NCBI GenBank assembly: GCA_900543885.1
Contig: UQTA01000038.1
Location: 1-27,948, forward strand
DNA from: an uncultured Clostridium sp.
GTDB taxonomy: Bacteria > Bacillota > Clostridia > Lachnospirales > Lachnospiraceae
Length of the DNA stretch: 27,948 bases
Reading direction: 5' to 3'
Shown here: positions 7,531-15,010 of the stretch, one piece after another
Numbering within the stretch: position 1 is the first letter of the stretch
How the letters are laid out: every line of letters starts with the position of its first letter
The notes under the pieces: model-generated
Database searches by the model: none
Told to the model about the DNA's origin: nothing
The model's input: the letters and a program-made list of their open reading frames with translations, nothing else
Program-made: the position numbers and the translations under genes

Positions 7531-7559
7531 TTGTATTTTATACACGTGTTGTGTATAAT
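7531..7559 (+). promoter_or_regulatory. Promoter of sstT with overlapping palindrome
   Basis: TTGTAT (7531-7536), 17-base spacer, TATAAT (7554-7559). A perfect inverted repeat TATACAC-N5-GTGTATA (7539-7557) covers the spacer and the -10 box, where a bound repressor would block polymerase. Confidence 0.55.
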
Positions 7560-7613
7560 GGTTCTCGTCGCGTTTTTTTAACACTTTACCAAACAGAAGG
7601 GATAGAAAAAAGT

Positions 7614-8837
7614 ATGAAAAAAATAATTCAGGTCTGGACTGGGATCAGCCTGGTGCAGAGAATCGTGGCTGGTCTTGTGATCGGCGCTTTATTAGGAATG
7701 TTTGTTCCGTCCGAAGGCGGTATCGCTATTTTGGGTGATGTATTTGTTGGGGCGTTAAAAGCTATTGCACCATTACTGGTATTTTTCCTGGTCATCAGTT
7801 CTCTGTGCTATGCAGGGGCAAGCCACGGAGGCGTGATCCGTACGGTTATCATTATGTATATGTTCAGTACTTTCCTTGCAGCTATCGTAGCAGTTACTGC
7901 AAGCAGTGCATTTCCTGTAACATTGACTCTGTCAGAGGCAGCTGCTGATATGGCAGCACCTCAGGGTGTGGCAGAAGTTTTAAGAACCCTTCTTATGAAT
8001 GTGGTCACCAACCCGGTACAGTCCCTGGTATCTGCCAATTATATTGGTATCCTTGTGTGGGCGGTTCTTATTGGTATTGCCCTTCGTAAGGCATCTGATA
8101 CTACCAAGCAGTCTTTAAACGATATTTCTGCAGCTCTCTCTAAGACCGTTACCTGGATCATCCAGTGTGCTCCTTTTGGTATCATGGGTCTTGTATACAA
8201 TACAGTTTCTGTAAATGGGCTTTCAACTTTTACAGAATATGGTAAACTGTTAGCAGTGCTTTTAGGCTCTATGCTGTTTATCTACTTTGTCACCAACCCG
8301 ATTCTGGTATTCTGGTGCATCCGTAAGAACCCATATCCGCTGATCTTTAAGTGCTTAAAGAAAAGTGCCATTACTGCATTCTTCACCCGCAGTTCTGCTG
8401 CAAACATTCCTATTAATATGGAAGCCTGCGCAGAAATGGGACTGGATAAGGATACGTATTCTGTTACTATCCCACTGGGAGCGACCATCAATATGGATGG
8501 TGCGGCTATTACGATCACAGTTATGACACTGGCAGCAGCTCATACCCTTGGTATTATGGTAGATATCCCAAGTGCCATTATTTTAAGCGTTCTGGCAACT
8601 TTGTCCGCCTGCGGCGCATCTGGCGTAGCCGGAGGTTCCCTGCTGTTAATCCCTATGGCATGCTCACTTTTCGGTATTTCCAATGACATTGCCATGCAGA
8701 TCGTAGGTATCGGTTTTATTATCGGTGTGATCCAGGACTCTGTGGAAACAGCATTAAACTCTTCTTCAGACCTTCTTCTGTCTGCATCTGCAGAGTTCAG
8801 ACAGTGGCGTCTGGAAGGAAAGGACATTAAATTTTAA
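7614..8837 (+). CDS. sstT: Sodium:serine/threonine symporter
   Basis: Membrane transporter of the dicarboxylate/amino acid:cation symporter family (DAACS) that imports serine and threonine with Na+. The 407-aa length is usual for SstT. Visible marks are the N-terminal VQRIVAGLVIGALLGMFVP, the re-entrant serine-rich loop TRSSAANIP (258-266), the NMDGAAIT motif (293-300), and the GVAGGSLLLIPMACSLFGIS stretch. ATG 7614 is chosen from the family N-terminus; the Shine-Dalgarno (AGAAGGGA) is weak and distant. An in-frame ATG at 7485 lies upstream of the promoter and is rejected. It is 60 bases before an alanine/glycine symporter gene, probably cotranscribed. Confidence 0.94.
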   Translation: MKKIIQVWTGISLVQRIVAGLVIGALLGMFVPSEGGIAILGDVFVGALKAIAPLLVFFLVISSLCYAGASHGGVIRTVIIMYMFSTFLAAIVAVTASSAFPVTLTLSEAAADMAAPQGVAEVLRTLLMNVVTNPVQSLVSANYIGILVWAVLIGIALRKASDTTKQSLNDISAALSKTVTWIIQCAPFGIMGLVYNTVSVNGLSTFTEYGKLLAVLLGSMLFIYFVTNPILVFWCIRKNPYPLIFKCLKKSAITAFFTRSSAANIPINMEACAEMGLDKDTYSVTIPLGATINMDGAAITITVMTLAAAHTLGIMVDIPSAIILSVLATLSACGASGVAGGSLLLIPMACSLFGISNDIAMQIVGIGFIIGVIQDSVETALNSSSDLLLSASAEFRQWRLEGKDIKF

Positions 8838-8839
8838 GA

Positions 8840-8863
8840 TGCAAGGCTGAACTACACTACAGC
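8840..8863 (+). repeat. Half-site of the TGCAAGGCTGAA repeat after sstT
   Basis: TGCAAGGCTGAACT begins three bases after the sstT stop and repeats the 3' arm of the palindromes at 22665-22694 and 25042-25192. The partner arm is missing here; only a short GCTG/CAGC hairpin is possible. It may be a degenerate copy of the same repeat. Confidence 0.4.
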
Positions 8864-8897
8864 TAATATTTTGATTTAGAAAGACGAGGATTTATCC

Positions 8898-10295
8898 ATG
8901 CTCAGCACCATTGAATCAATTAACCAGGTTGTAAATGATTTTATCTGGGGCGTTCCTGCAATGGTCTGCATCATCGGTGTAGGCTTCTATTTAAGCTGCC
9001 GTACCGGTTTTTTGCAGATCCGCAAGTTCCCCTATGCCATCCAGACTACCATTGGAAGAATGTTCCGCAAGCGAAATGCTTCCGATGGTGCGCTGACTCC
9101 GTTTCAGGCGGTGTGTACGGCGCTGGCGGCCACGGTGGGAACGGGAAATATTGCCGGTGTAGCCGGAGCGATCGCCATTGGAGGACCTGGAGCTGTGTTC
9201 TGGATGTGGATCTCCGCCGCACTTGGCATGTGTACCAAGTTTGCAGAGGTAACTCTGGCTGTTTATTACCGTGAGACAAACAAAGAAGGCGAACTGGTAG
9301 GCGGCCCTATGTACTATATTAAAAATGGACTTGGAAAGAATTGGCAGTTTTTAGCTGTTCTGTTTTCCGCTTTTGGCGTGCTTACTGTATTTGGTACAGG
9401 AAACGCTACCCAGGTCAACACTATTACAACTGCTGTAAACTCAGCGCTTTTAAGTTGTGGACTGATCTCAGATGGGGCAGTAAAAACATCAAATCTGATC
9501 CAGGGTATTATTATTGCAGCTTTGGTAGCGCTGATCCTGTTAGGCGGAGTAAAACGTATTGGACAGGTAACAGAAAAGCTGGTTCCTTTTATGGCGCTTC
9601 TTTATATTGTATTGGCAGTGGGCATCGTCCTGTTTAAGATCCAGGTGCTTCCGTCTGTATTTAAGGCTATTTTTGAAGGTGCTTTTAAACCGGCGGCAGT
9701 AACTGGAGGAGCAGTAGGAAGCCTGTTTATGAGCATGAAAAAGGGTGTATCCAGAGGTATTTTCTCCAATGAGGCAGGTCTTGGTACAGGTTCTATCGCT
9801 CATGCATGTGCAGATACCAGAAAACCGGTAAAACAGGGTATGTTCGGCATTTTTGAGGTATTTACAGATACCATTGTCATCTGTACATTAACAGCCCTTG
9901 TTATCCTGTGCAGTCAGGTTCCTGTAGGTTATGGACAGGCAGCAGGCGCAGAATTGACCATTCAGGGCTTTATATCTGTATATGGAAACTGGGTATCTGT
10001 TTTTACAGCGGTTGCTATGTGCTGCTTTGCCTTTTCCACTATTCTTGGATGGGGACTTTATGGCGCAAGATGTATTGAATTTTTGTTCTCTGAAAAGGTT
10101 ATAAAGCCTTTTATGGTAGCATATTCACTGGTGGCTATTTTAGGTGCTACGGCAGATCTGGGCCTGATGTGGAATATTGCAGAAACTTTTAATGGTCTTA
10201 TGGCAATCCCAAACCTGATCGCGCTGTTCCTTCTTTCCGGAACCGTTGTGAAGCTGACGAAAGAGTATTTTGCAGGAGAAGGCGCGGGAAAATAA
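8898..10295 (+). CDS. Alanine/glycine:cation symporter family protein
   Basis: Sodium- or proton-coupled amino-acid carrier of the AGCS family (AgcS/AlsT/DagA type), 465 aa, about 11 membrane segments. Characteristic segments are CTALAATVGTGNIAGVAGAI (the Na+/substrate region), IGGPGAVFWMW, GGPMYYIKNGLG, the cytoplasmic SRGIFSNEAGLGTGSIAHAC and the late FAFSTILGWGLYG. ATG 8898 follows GACGAGGAT. It is close behind sstT and ahead of ilvE, an amino-acid uptake and transamination block. D- or L-alanine versus glycine preference cannot be read from the sequence. Confidence 0.93.
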   Translation: MLSTIESINQVVNDFIWGVPAMVCIIGVGFYLSCRTGFLQIRKFPYAIQTTIGRMFRKRNASDGALTPFQAVCTALAATVGTGNIAGVAGAIAIGGPGAVFWMWISAALGMCTKFAEVTLAVYYRETNKEGELVGGPMYYIKNGLGKNWQFLAVLFSAFGVLTVFGTGNATQVNTITTAVNSALLSCGLISDGAVKTSNLIQGIIIAALVALILLGGVKRIGQVTEKLVPFMALLYIVLAVGIVLFKIQVLPSVFKAIFEGAFKPAAVTGGAVGSLFMSMKKGVSRGIFSNEAGLGTGSIAHACADTRKPVKQGMFGIFEVFTDTIVICTLTALVILCSQVPVGYGQAAGAELTIQGFISVYGNWVSVFTAVAMCCFAFSTILGWGLYGARCIEFLFSEKVIKPFMVAYSLVAILGATADLGLMWNIAETFNGLMAIPNLIALFLLSGTVVKLTKEYFAGEGAGK

Positions 10296-10380
10296 CCAGA
10301 GTGTATAGAAAAAACGCTGGTTAAATCTTACGGTTATACCAGATATGCATGAATTGTATAGCATATGAAATAGATTTTCA

Positions 10381-10409
10381 TTGATTTTCAAAAATAATGA
10401 GACTATAAT
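10381..10409 (+). promoter_or_regulatory. Promoter of ilvE
   Basis: TTGATT (10381-10386), 17 bases, TATAAT (10404-10409). The -35 lies in the second of two GATTTTCA direct repeats. The leader is about 115 bases and shows neither a T-box specifier/antiterminator motif nor a clear terminator. Confidence 0.6.
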
Positions 10410-10531
10410 GGTCATTAAATTAGTTACAGCTATTCAGAAAATGCTTTACAGTAAGATTTAAGGCAGAAAAAGTAGGGCAGTTGTAGGAATACAAGGATGA
10501 ATAGGAAAAGAGAAATGGAGGATACAAGATC

Positions 10532-11557
10532 ATGGAAAAGAAAAACATTGACTGGGCAAATATCGGTTTTTCATATATGCCAACTGATATGCGTTATGTA
10601 TCAAACTATAAAGACGGAGCATGGGATGAGGGAACTCTGACCGCAGACGCAAATGTTACAATTAACGAATGTGCAGGTATCTTACAGTACTGCCAGGAGT
10701 GTTTCGAAGGCTTAAAGGCTTACACCACAGAAGACGGCAGCATCGTTACTTTCCGTCCTGATATGAATGCAGAACGTATGATGGATTCTGAAGCCAGACT
10801 GGAAATGCCAGTATTCCCTAAGGAGAAATTCTTAGACGCAGTAGATCAGGTTGTTAAGGCAAATGCAGCATGGGTTCCACCTTACGGAAGCGGCGCAACC
10901 TTATACATCCGTCCATACATGTTTGCTTCAGGCCCTGTTATCGGTGTTAAGCCATCTCAGGAATATCAGTTCAGAATGTTTGCAACACCAGTTGGACCAT
11001 ACTTTAAGGATGGCGCTAAGCCAATTACTATCTGTGTCAGTGATTTTGACCGTGCAGCACCTCATGGAACCGGTCATGTAAAAGCTGGTCTGAACTATGC
11101 AATGAGCCTTCATGCACATGAAGTAGCACATGCAAATGGATTTGATGAGAACATGTTCCTGGATCCTGCAACCAGAACCTATGTAGAAGAGACCGGTGGT
11201 GCAAACTTCCTGTTTGTAACCAAGGACGGCGAAGTTGTTACTCCTAAGTCTGATTCTATCCTTCCTTCTATTACAAGACGTTCTCTGGTATATGTTGCAG
11301 AGCACTATCTTGGATTAAAGGTTACTCAGAGACCTGTTAAGCTGTCTGAGTTAAGTGAGTTTGCTGAGTGCGGACTTTGCGGTACCGCAGCCGTTATCTC
11401 TCCAGTAGGCAAAGTTGTAGATCATGGCAAAGAGATCTGCTTCCCAAGCGGTATGGAGGAAATGGGACCGATCACCAAGAAGCTGTATGATACTTTAACT
11501 GGTATCCAGATGGGACGCATCGAAGCTCCGGAAGGCTGGATCAGAAAGATCTGCTGA
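10532..11557 (+). CDS. ilvE: Branched-chain amino acid aminotransferase
   Basis: PLP-dependent fold-type IV enzyme that interconverts leucine, isoleucine and valine with their 2-oxo acids, using glutamate/2-oxoglutarate; cytoplasmic. The 341-aa protein belongs to the longer BCAT form. The PLP lysine is K184 in GTGHVKAGLNYA, and the cofactor motif EETGGANFLF supplies E220 and N225. QYCQECFEGLKAY near residue 52-64 and the late CGTAAVISPVGKV, which contributes to the substrate/cofactor pocket, also match. ATG 10532 follows TGGAGGATACAAGATC. Own promoter and a strong terminator make it a single-gene unit. Confidence 0.96.
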   Translation: MEKKNIDWANIGFSYMPTDMRYVSNYKDGAWDEGTLTADANVTINECAGILQYCQECFEGLKAYTTEDGSIVTFRPDMNAERMMDSEARLEMPVFPKEKFLDAVDQVVKANAAWVPPYGSGATLYIRPYMFASGPVIGVKPSQEYQFRMFATPVGPYFKDGAKPITICVSDFDRAAPHGTGHVKAGLNYAMSLHAHEVAHANGFDENMFLDPATRTYVEETGGANFLFVTKDGEVVTPKSDSILPSITRRSLVYVAEHYLGLKVTQRPVKLSELSEFAECGLCGTAAVISPVGKVVDHGKEICFPSGMEEMGPITKKLYDTLTGIQMGRIEAPEGWIRKIC

Positions 11558-11588
11558 TAAATATTAAACGGACAAACATAGAAATAAC

Positions 11589-11633
11589 ATCTCCCGGATA
11601 TATTGTTGTAACAGTATATCCGGGAGATTTTTT
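11589..11633 (+). terminator. Intrinsic terminator of ilvE, overlapping the next gene's ribosome binding site
   Basis: ATCTCCCGGATATA (11589-11602) pairs perfectly with TATATCCGGGAGAT (11615-11628), followed by six T. The GTG start of the lipoprotein gene comes directly after the T-run, and its only plausible Shine-Dalgarno (CGGGAG) is in the 3' arm. Confidence 0.85.
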
Positions 11634-12056
11634 GTGAAAAATGTGAAACGTTTTTTATGTACAGTCTGGGTCGTGGCAATGGCAGTCTGCCTGTTTTTAT
11701 CCGGCTGCAGTATTCTGGAGAAAAAAGAGGAAAAAGTGAGGGATCTTACCATTACGCCTGTTCCTGACAGTGAACTTCCTGAGGAACTGCAGACGCTGAT
11801 TGCTCAGAAAATGTCAGCCCCCTTTAAAATGACGTATTCCACAGATGAAAATCTGTACATAGCGGTGGGATACGGGCCCCAGGAAGGCGGCGGATACAGT
11901 ATCTGTGTCAATGAACTGTATTTGACGGGAAATTCCATTGTTATTGATACAGAGCTGAAAGGACCTGAAAACGGAGAAGACAAGGGCACAGAAAGCTCCA
12001 GCCCCTATATTGTGGTAAAAACAGAGCTTCTGGATCTTCCGGTTGTGTTTCGATAA
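11634..12056 (+). CDS. Lipoprotein with PrcB C-terminal-like domain
   Basis: Small exported lipoprotein, 140 aa. A basic start (MKNVKRF), a hydrophobic segment and the lipobox LSGC put the lipidated cysteine at residue 25. After a charged linker, the domain MTYSTDENLYIAVGYGPQEG, GYSICVNELYLTGNSIVIDT and SSPYIVVKTELLDLPVVF resembles the C-terminal domain of protease-complex subunit PrcB, which occurs in many clostridial lipoproteins of unknown role. The start is GTG at 11634, the base after the terminator T-run, so expression must come from readthrough of that hairpin or from a promoter I do not see. Family likeness is by pattern; function unknown. Confidence 0.8.
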   Translation: MKNVKRFLCTVWVVAMAVCLFLSGCSILEKKEEKVRDLTITPVPDSELPEELQTLIAQKMSAPFKMTYSTDENLYIAVGYGPQEGGGYSICVNELYLTGNSIVIDTELKGPENGEDKGTESSSPYIVVKTELLDLPVVFR

Positions 12057-12115
12057 AAATGCAAAGAAAATACAAGAAAATAAAATGCATGCTCTTTTCT
12101 GAAAAAAATGTATAT

Positions 12116-12240
12116 GATATAATGAGCCCCAAAGAAAAACAAGCGGCTGCGCAGCAGACATTTGTTTTTCATGGGCCATTAACGAAGGTCTCGCCTGCGC
12201 AGCAGGCAGTAGAGCGCGTCAGCGCGGGAGACCTGAGTAT
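12116..12240 (+). repeat. Structured repeat, copy 1 (candidate RNA, complete)
   Basis: About 120 nt, starting at TATAAT (12118-12123). Stems: P1 GCCC (12126-12129)/GGGC (12173-12176); P2 GAAAAACAA (12134-12142)/TTGTTTTTC (12162-12170) enclosing a GCT-GCGC-AGC hairpin; P5 AGGTCTC (12186-12192)/GAGACCT (12228-12234) enclosing two hairpins, GCCTGC-GCA-GCAGGC and GCGC-GTCA-GCGC. The result is two domains, the second a three-way junction. Comparison with copy 3 (14781-14905) shows paired changes in P1, P2 and P5, the sign of selection on base pairing. Type is given as repeat because transcription is not proved. Confidence 0.7.
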
Positions 12241-12242
12241 AA

Positions 12243-12360
12243 GATATAATGAGCCCTAAAGAAAAACAAGCGGCTGCGCAGCAGACATTTGTTTTTCATG
12301 GGCCATTAACGAAGGTCTCGCCTGCGCAGCAGGCAGTAGAGCGCGTCAGCGCGTGTCCAT
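12243..12360 (+). repeat. Structured repeat, copy 2 (tandem duplicate with altered 3' end)
   Basis: Positions 12243-12353 repeat 12116-12226 with one change (gagcccc to gagccct) in 111 bases, so the duplication is recent. After AGCGCG the sequence diverges to TGTCCATGAG, which can no longer close P5 against AGGTCTC. The first domain and both inner hairpins are intact. It ends about 40 bases before the cysE start. Together copies 1 and 2 fill most of the 343-base gap between the lipoprotein gene and cysE. Confidence 0.75.
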
Positions 12361-12399
12361 GAGTGACGCATTGAGGATGCATTAGAAGGGAGCAGCATT

Positions 12400-13038
12400 A
12401 TGATACTCAAAGACATTTGGCTGGACATCAAGGCAGTACAGGAACGAGATCCGGCAGCCCGAAGCGCCCTGGAAGTTTTGCTTTTATATCAGGGGATCCA
12501 TGCGCTGATCTGGCATCGGTTTGCACACTGGTTTTATAAACATAAAATGTTTTTCATAGCCAGACTGATCTCACAGATCGCCAGGTTTTTTACTCTCATT
12601 GAGATTCATCCGGGAGCTCAGTTAGGACACGGCATCTTAATTGACCATGGTTCCGGAGTGGTCATCGGTGAAACAGCGGTGGTTGGCGATAACTGTACCA
12701 TTTATCAGGGTGTCACTCTGGGCGGTGTAGGAACCCAGAAGGGCAAGCGTCATCCAACTCTTGGAAACAATGTAATGGTTGGCGCCGGAGCTAAGATATT
12801 AGGCGCATTTGAGGTCGGCGATAACTGTTCCATTGCTGCAAATGCAGTGCTTTTAAAGCCTCTGGAAGATAATGTAACGGCTGTGGGTATCCCTGCAAGA
12901 CCGGTAAAGAAAGACGGAGTTACGATTCCAAGACGGAAAGAGACCATGACACTGGAAGAATATGAGCAGATGAAGGAACGCATGTCTCAGATGGAAGAGG
13001 AGATCCGCCGTTTAAAAGAAAAGTTAGAAAAACAGTAA
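12400..13038 (+). CDS. cysE: Serine O-acetyltransferase
   Basis: Transfers acetyl from acetyl-CoA to L-serine, giving O-acetylserine for cysteine synthesis; cytoplasmic trimer of left-handed beta-helices. The 212-aa form lacks the long N-terminal domain of the E. coli enzyme, as is usual in Firmicutes. An N-terminal helical region (SALEVLLLYQGIHALIWHRF) is followed by hexapeptide repeats from IEIHPGAQLGHGILIDHG through VVIGETAVVGDNCTIYQGVT (catalytic His in IDHGSG) to AVGIPARPV. The C-terminus is a charged coiled coil (MTLEEYEQMKERMSQ onwards). ATG 12400 follows AGAAGGGAG. No cysK neighbour is present. Confidence 0.94.
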   Translation: MILKDIWLDIKAVQERDPAARSALEVLLLYQGIHALIWHRFAHWFYKHKMFFIARLISQIARFFTLIEIHPGAQLGHGILIDHGSGVVIGETAVVGDNCTIYQGVTLGGVGTQKGKRHPTLGNNVMVGAGAKILGAFEVGDNCSIAANAVLLKPLEDNVTAVGIPARPVKKDGVTIPRRKETMTLEEYEQMKERMSQMEEEIRRLKEKLEKQ

Positions 13039-13044
13039 AGTATA

Positions 13045-13103
13045 AAACACCTGTTGTCCGCATAGACTTTCGTAAAAGACTATGAGAACGGCAGGTGTTT
13101 TTT
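13045..13103 (+). terminator. Terminator-like hairpin after cysE, overlapping the start region of the SPOCS gene
   Basis: AAACACCTG (13045-13053) pairs with CAGGTGTTT (13092-13100), with an inner CATAG/CTATG stem, followed by a run of T that reaches the ATG at 13104. AGGTG in the 3' arm is the only Shine-Dalgarno-like sequence for the next gene. Confidence 0.65.
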
Positions 13104-14696
13104 ATGGAATTAATAAAGAAACAGATACATATGAACCGGTGGAAAGGAAAAACAGTGACCCAGATCACTCTGGATGAAGATTTTATTGTTCCGGATACAT
13201 TGGAAGATATGGAGCAGGTGATTTTGGATACTGCAAGAATACTGGGAGAAAATGGAACGATCCAGGATGAGAAGATGACCGTAAAAGGAAAAATGGAATT
13301 TGCGGTTCTTTACAGGAAGGAAGATGGCGGTCTGGAGACCCTTGGGGGCAATATCCCTTTTGAGGAAACGGTAAACGTACCGGGATTTACAGAGGGAGAT
13401 AATACAACTGCCAGCTGGATCCTGGAAGATATGAAGGCAGAAATGATCAATTCCAGAAAATTGGGAGTCCAGGCAGTTATTACGGTGGAAATACGGGGAG
13501 AAGGAGAAGAAAATGCATATGCAGCGTCTGAGGTGAAAATACCTGGGACGGCAGGAAACATGGAAACGGAGAAAGAAGGAGAAGATGCGCCGGAGATAAA
13601 AAACGGGATCATTTCACCGATGACAATGGTATTACACAGGAAGGATACCTATCGTATACGGGAAAACATGGATGTAACAGGAGGCAGACCGGATATTGCA
13701 AGGCTTTTGTGGAAGGAACTTCATATTGGAAATCCCACAGTAAAGCCCTTGGAAGGCCGTTTATATCTGGAAGGCCAGTTAAATGTATTCGTTATCTATG
13801 AAACAGAGGAAGAAAATATGCCCGTACAGTGGATGGAAGAAGTACTGCCATTTTCCGGGGATATAGAGCTTTCTCAGGCTCACGAAGGTCAGATTCCTAT
13901 GGTATCGGTACGGCTGGCACATGAGGAAGTGGAAGTAAAACCAGATGCAGACGGTCAGATGCGGGAGCTGGACGTGGATGCGGTGCTGGAATTGGATATC
14001 CGGTTATATGAAGAAAAAGAGGAAACATTGATTCAGGATATGTATTCCAACAGCAGGAAACTGATCCCGCAGACAGAAACCATACAATATGATCGTCTGA
14101 TCGCCAAAAATGTATGTAAGCCACGGATCGGGGAGAAAATACACCTGGGGCAGACAGAACGTATTTTACAGATCTGCCATACCCAGGGAAGCATCCAGTT
14201 AGATGAGGCAGAGCCCCAGGAGAACGGTCTGCTGATCGAAGGGATTTTAGATGTAACGATCCTTTACCTTACCAGTGATGATAAGGCACCGATCCGCTCT
14301 GTTTCCCGTCAGATCCCTTTTAAATGTAGTGCCCAGGCGGCAGGTATTACAAAAAACAGTATTTATCAGCTGGATGCCGGACTGGAACAGTTAAGTGCGC
14401 TTATGACCGGAAATGATACAGTGGAGATCAAAGCTGTGGCGGCTCTTGATTTTATGATATTAGAGCCGGTGATGGAAACGGTGATAACAGGAGTAAAAGA
14501 AGAACCACTGGATTTAAAGGCTCTGCAGGCAATTCCAGGTATCGCCGGGTACATTGTCCAGGAAGACGATTCCCTGTGGGATATTGCAAAAAAATTTCAT
14601 ACTACCATGGGAAACATCATTACTACCAATGATCTTTTGGGAGAACAGATTAAAGCAGGGCAGAGATTGCTTTTGGTGAAAGAAGTAGGAATGTAA
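13104..14696 (+). CDS. SPOCS-domain (DUF3794) protein with C-terminal LysM
   Basis: A 530-aa protein with repeated SPOCS domains (DUF3794), the module found in SpoVID-type morphogenetic and spore-coat proteins, ending in a LysM domain (about 480-527, GYIVQEDDSLWDIAKKF to IKAGQRLLLV) that usually binds peptidoglycan-like glycans. Three domain repeats can be followed by their closing strands, e.g. KMEFAVLYR near 60, GQLNVFVIYETEEE near 230 and GILDVTILYLTSDD near 385. A role in assembling the spore envelope is inferred from the domain pair. ATG 13104 (MELIKKQIHMNR) matches the family N-terminus; a GTG three codons upstream is possible. The start codon directly follows the terminator T-run. Confidence 0.88.
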   Translation: MELIKKQIHMNRWKGKTVTQITLDEDFIVPDTLEDMEQVILDTARILGENGTIQDEKMTVKGKMEFAVLYRKEDGGLETLGGNIPFEETVNVPGFTEGDNTTASWILEDMKAEMINSRKLGVQAVITVEIRGEGEENAYAASEVKIPGTAGNMETEKEGEDAPEIKNGIISPMTMVLHRKDTYRIRENMDVTGGRPDIARLLWKELHIGNPTVKPLEGRLYLEGQLNVFVIYETEEENMPVQWMEEVLPFSGDIELSQAHEGQIPMVSVRLAHEEVEVKPDADGQMRELDVDAVLELDIRLYEEKEETLIQDMYSNSRKLIPQTETIQYDRLIAKNVCKPRIGEKIHLGQTERILQICHTQGSIQLDEAEPQENGLLIEGILDVTILYLTSDDKAPIRSVSRQIPFKCSAQAAGITKNSIYQLDAGLEQLSALMTGNDTVEIKAVAALDFMILEPVMETVITGVKEEPLDLKALQAIPGIAGYIVQEDDSLWDIAKKFHTTMGNIITTNDLLGEQIKAGQRLLLVKEVGM

Positions 14697-14780
14697 ACTG
14701 CCATTGCGCCAGTCAGTTTTGCAAATTTGGAATCCAAAGCAACCGCAGAAAAAAATAATGTAATAGACAAAGGGTTGTGG

Positions 14781-14905
14781 TATAATATGCAAAGCGCAAA
14801 AGAAAAATAAGCGGCTGCGAAGCAGACATTTATTTTTCGTGCGCTTGCAACGAACGTTCAGCCTGCGAAGCAGGCAGTAGAGCGCACCAGCGCGGGAACG
14901 TGAGT
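14781..14905 (+). repeat. Structured repeat, copy 3 (candidate RNA, complete, diverged)
   Basis: Same layout as copy 1 with base-paired substitutions. TATAAT (14781-14786, preceded by TGG as an extended -10); P1 GCGC (14794-14797)/GCGC (14841-14844), extended by GCAA/TTGC; P2 GAAAAATAA (14802-14810)/TTATTTTTC (14830-14838) with a GCT-GCGA-AGC hairpin, a GNRA-type loop; P5 ACGTTC (14854-14859)/GAACGT (14896-14901) around GCCTGC-GAA-GCAGGC and GCGC-ACCA-GCGC. Unpaired positions vary freely, paired ones vary together. It lies in the 314-base gap before the DUF2156 gene; the first 80 bases of that gap hold nothing I recognise. Confidence 0.7.
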
Positions 14906-14912
14906 GGACCGT

Positions 14913-14975
14913 AGCAAAAGAAAAATAAGCGGCTGCGAAGCAGGCAGTAAAGCGCGCCAGCGCGGGAACGTGAGT
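14913..14975 (+). repeat. Structured repeat, copy 4 (internally deleted)
   Basis: GCAAAAGAAAAATAAGCGGC through the CTGCGAAGCAG hairpin is joined directly to GGCAGTAAAGCGCGCCAGCG and GGGAACGTGAGT. This is what recombination between the two CTGCGAAGCAG motifs within a full copy would leave. The last hairpin remains (GCGC-GCCA-GCGC). There is no TATAAT. It ends 35 bases before the DUF2156 start codon. Confidence 0.65.
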
Positions 14976-15010
14976 GAATTGTTGCAAACGAAAAAGAAAC
15001 GAGGTACAAA

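Noticed and set aside
10410..10531. T-box or attenuator in the ilvE leader
   Set aside because: No T-box antiterminator motif, no specifier loop and no terminator before the start codon.
12116..12360. Tandem repeats as a CRISPR array
   Set aside because: Only two units of about 110 nt, no spacers of uniform length, and internal folding unlike CRISPR repeats; no cas genes.
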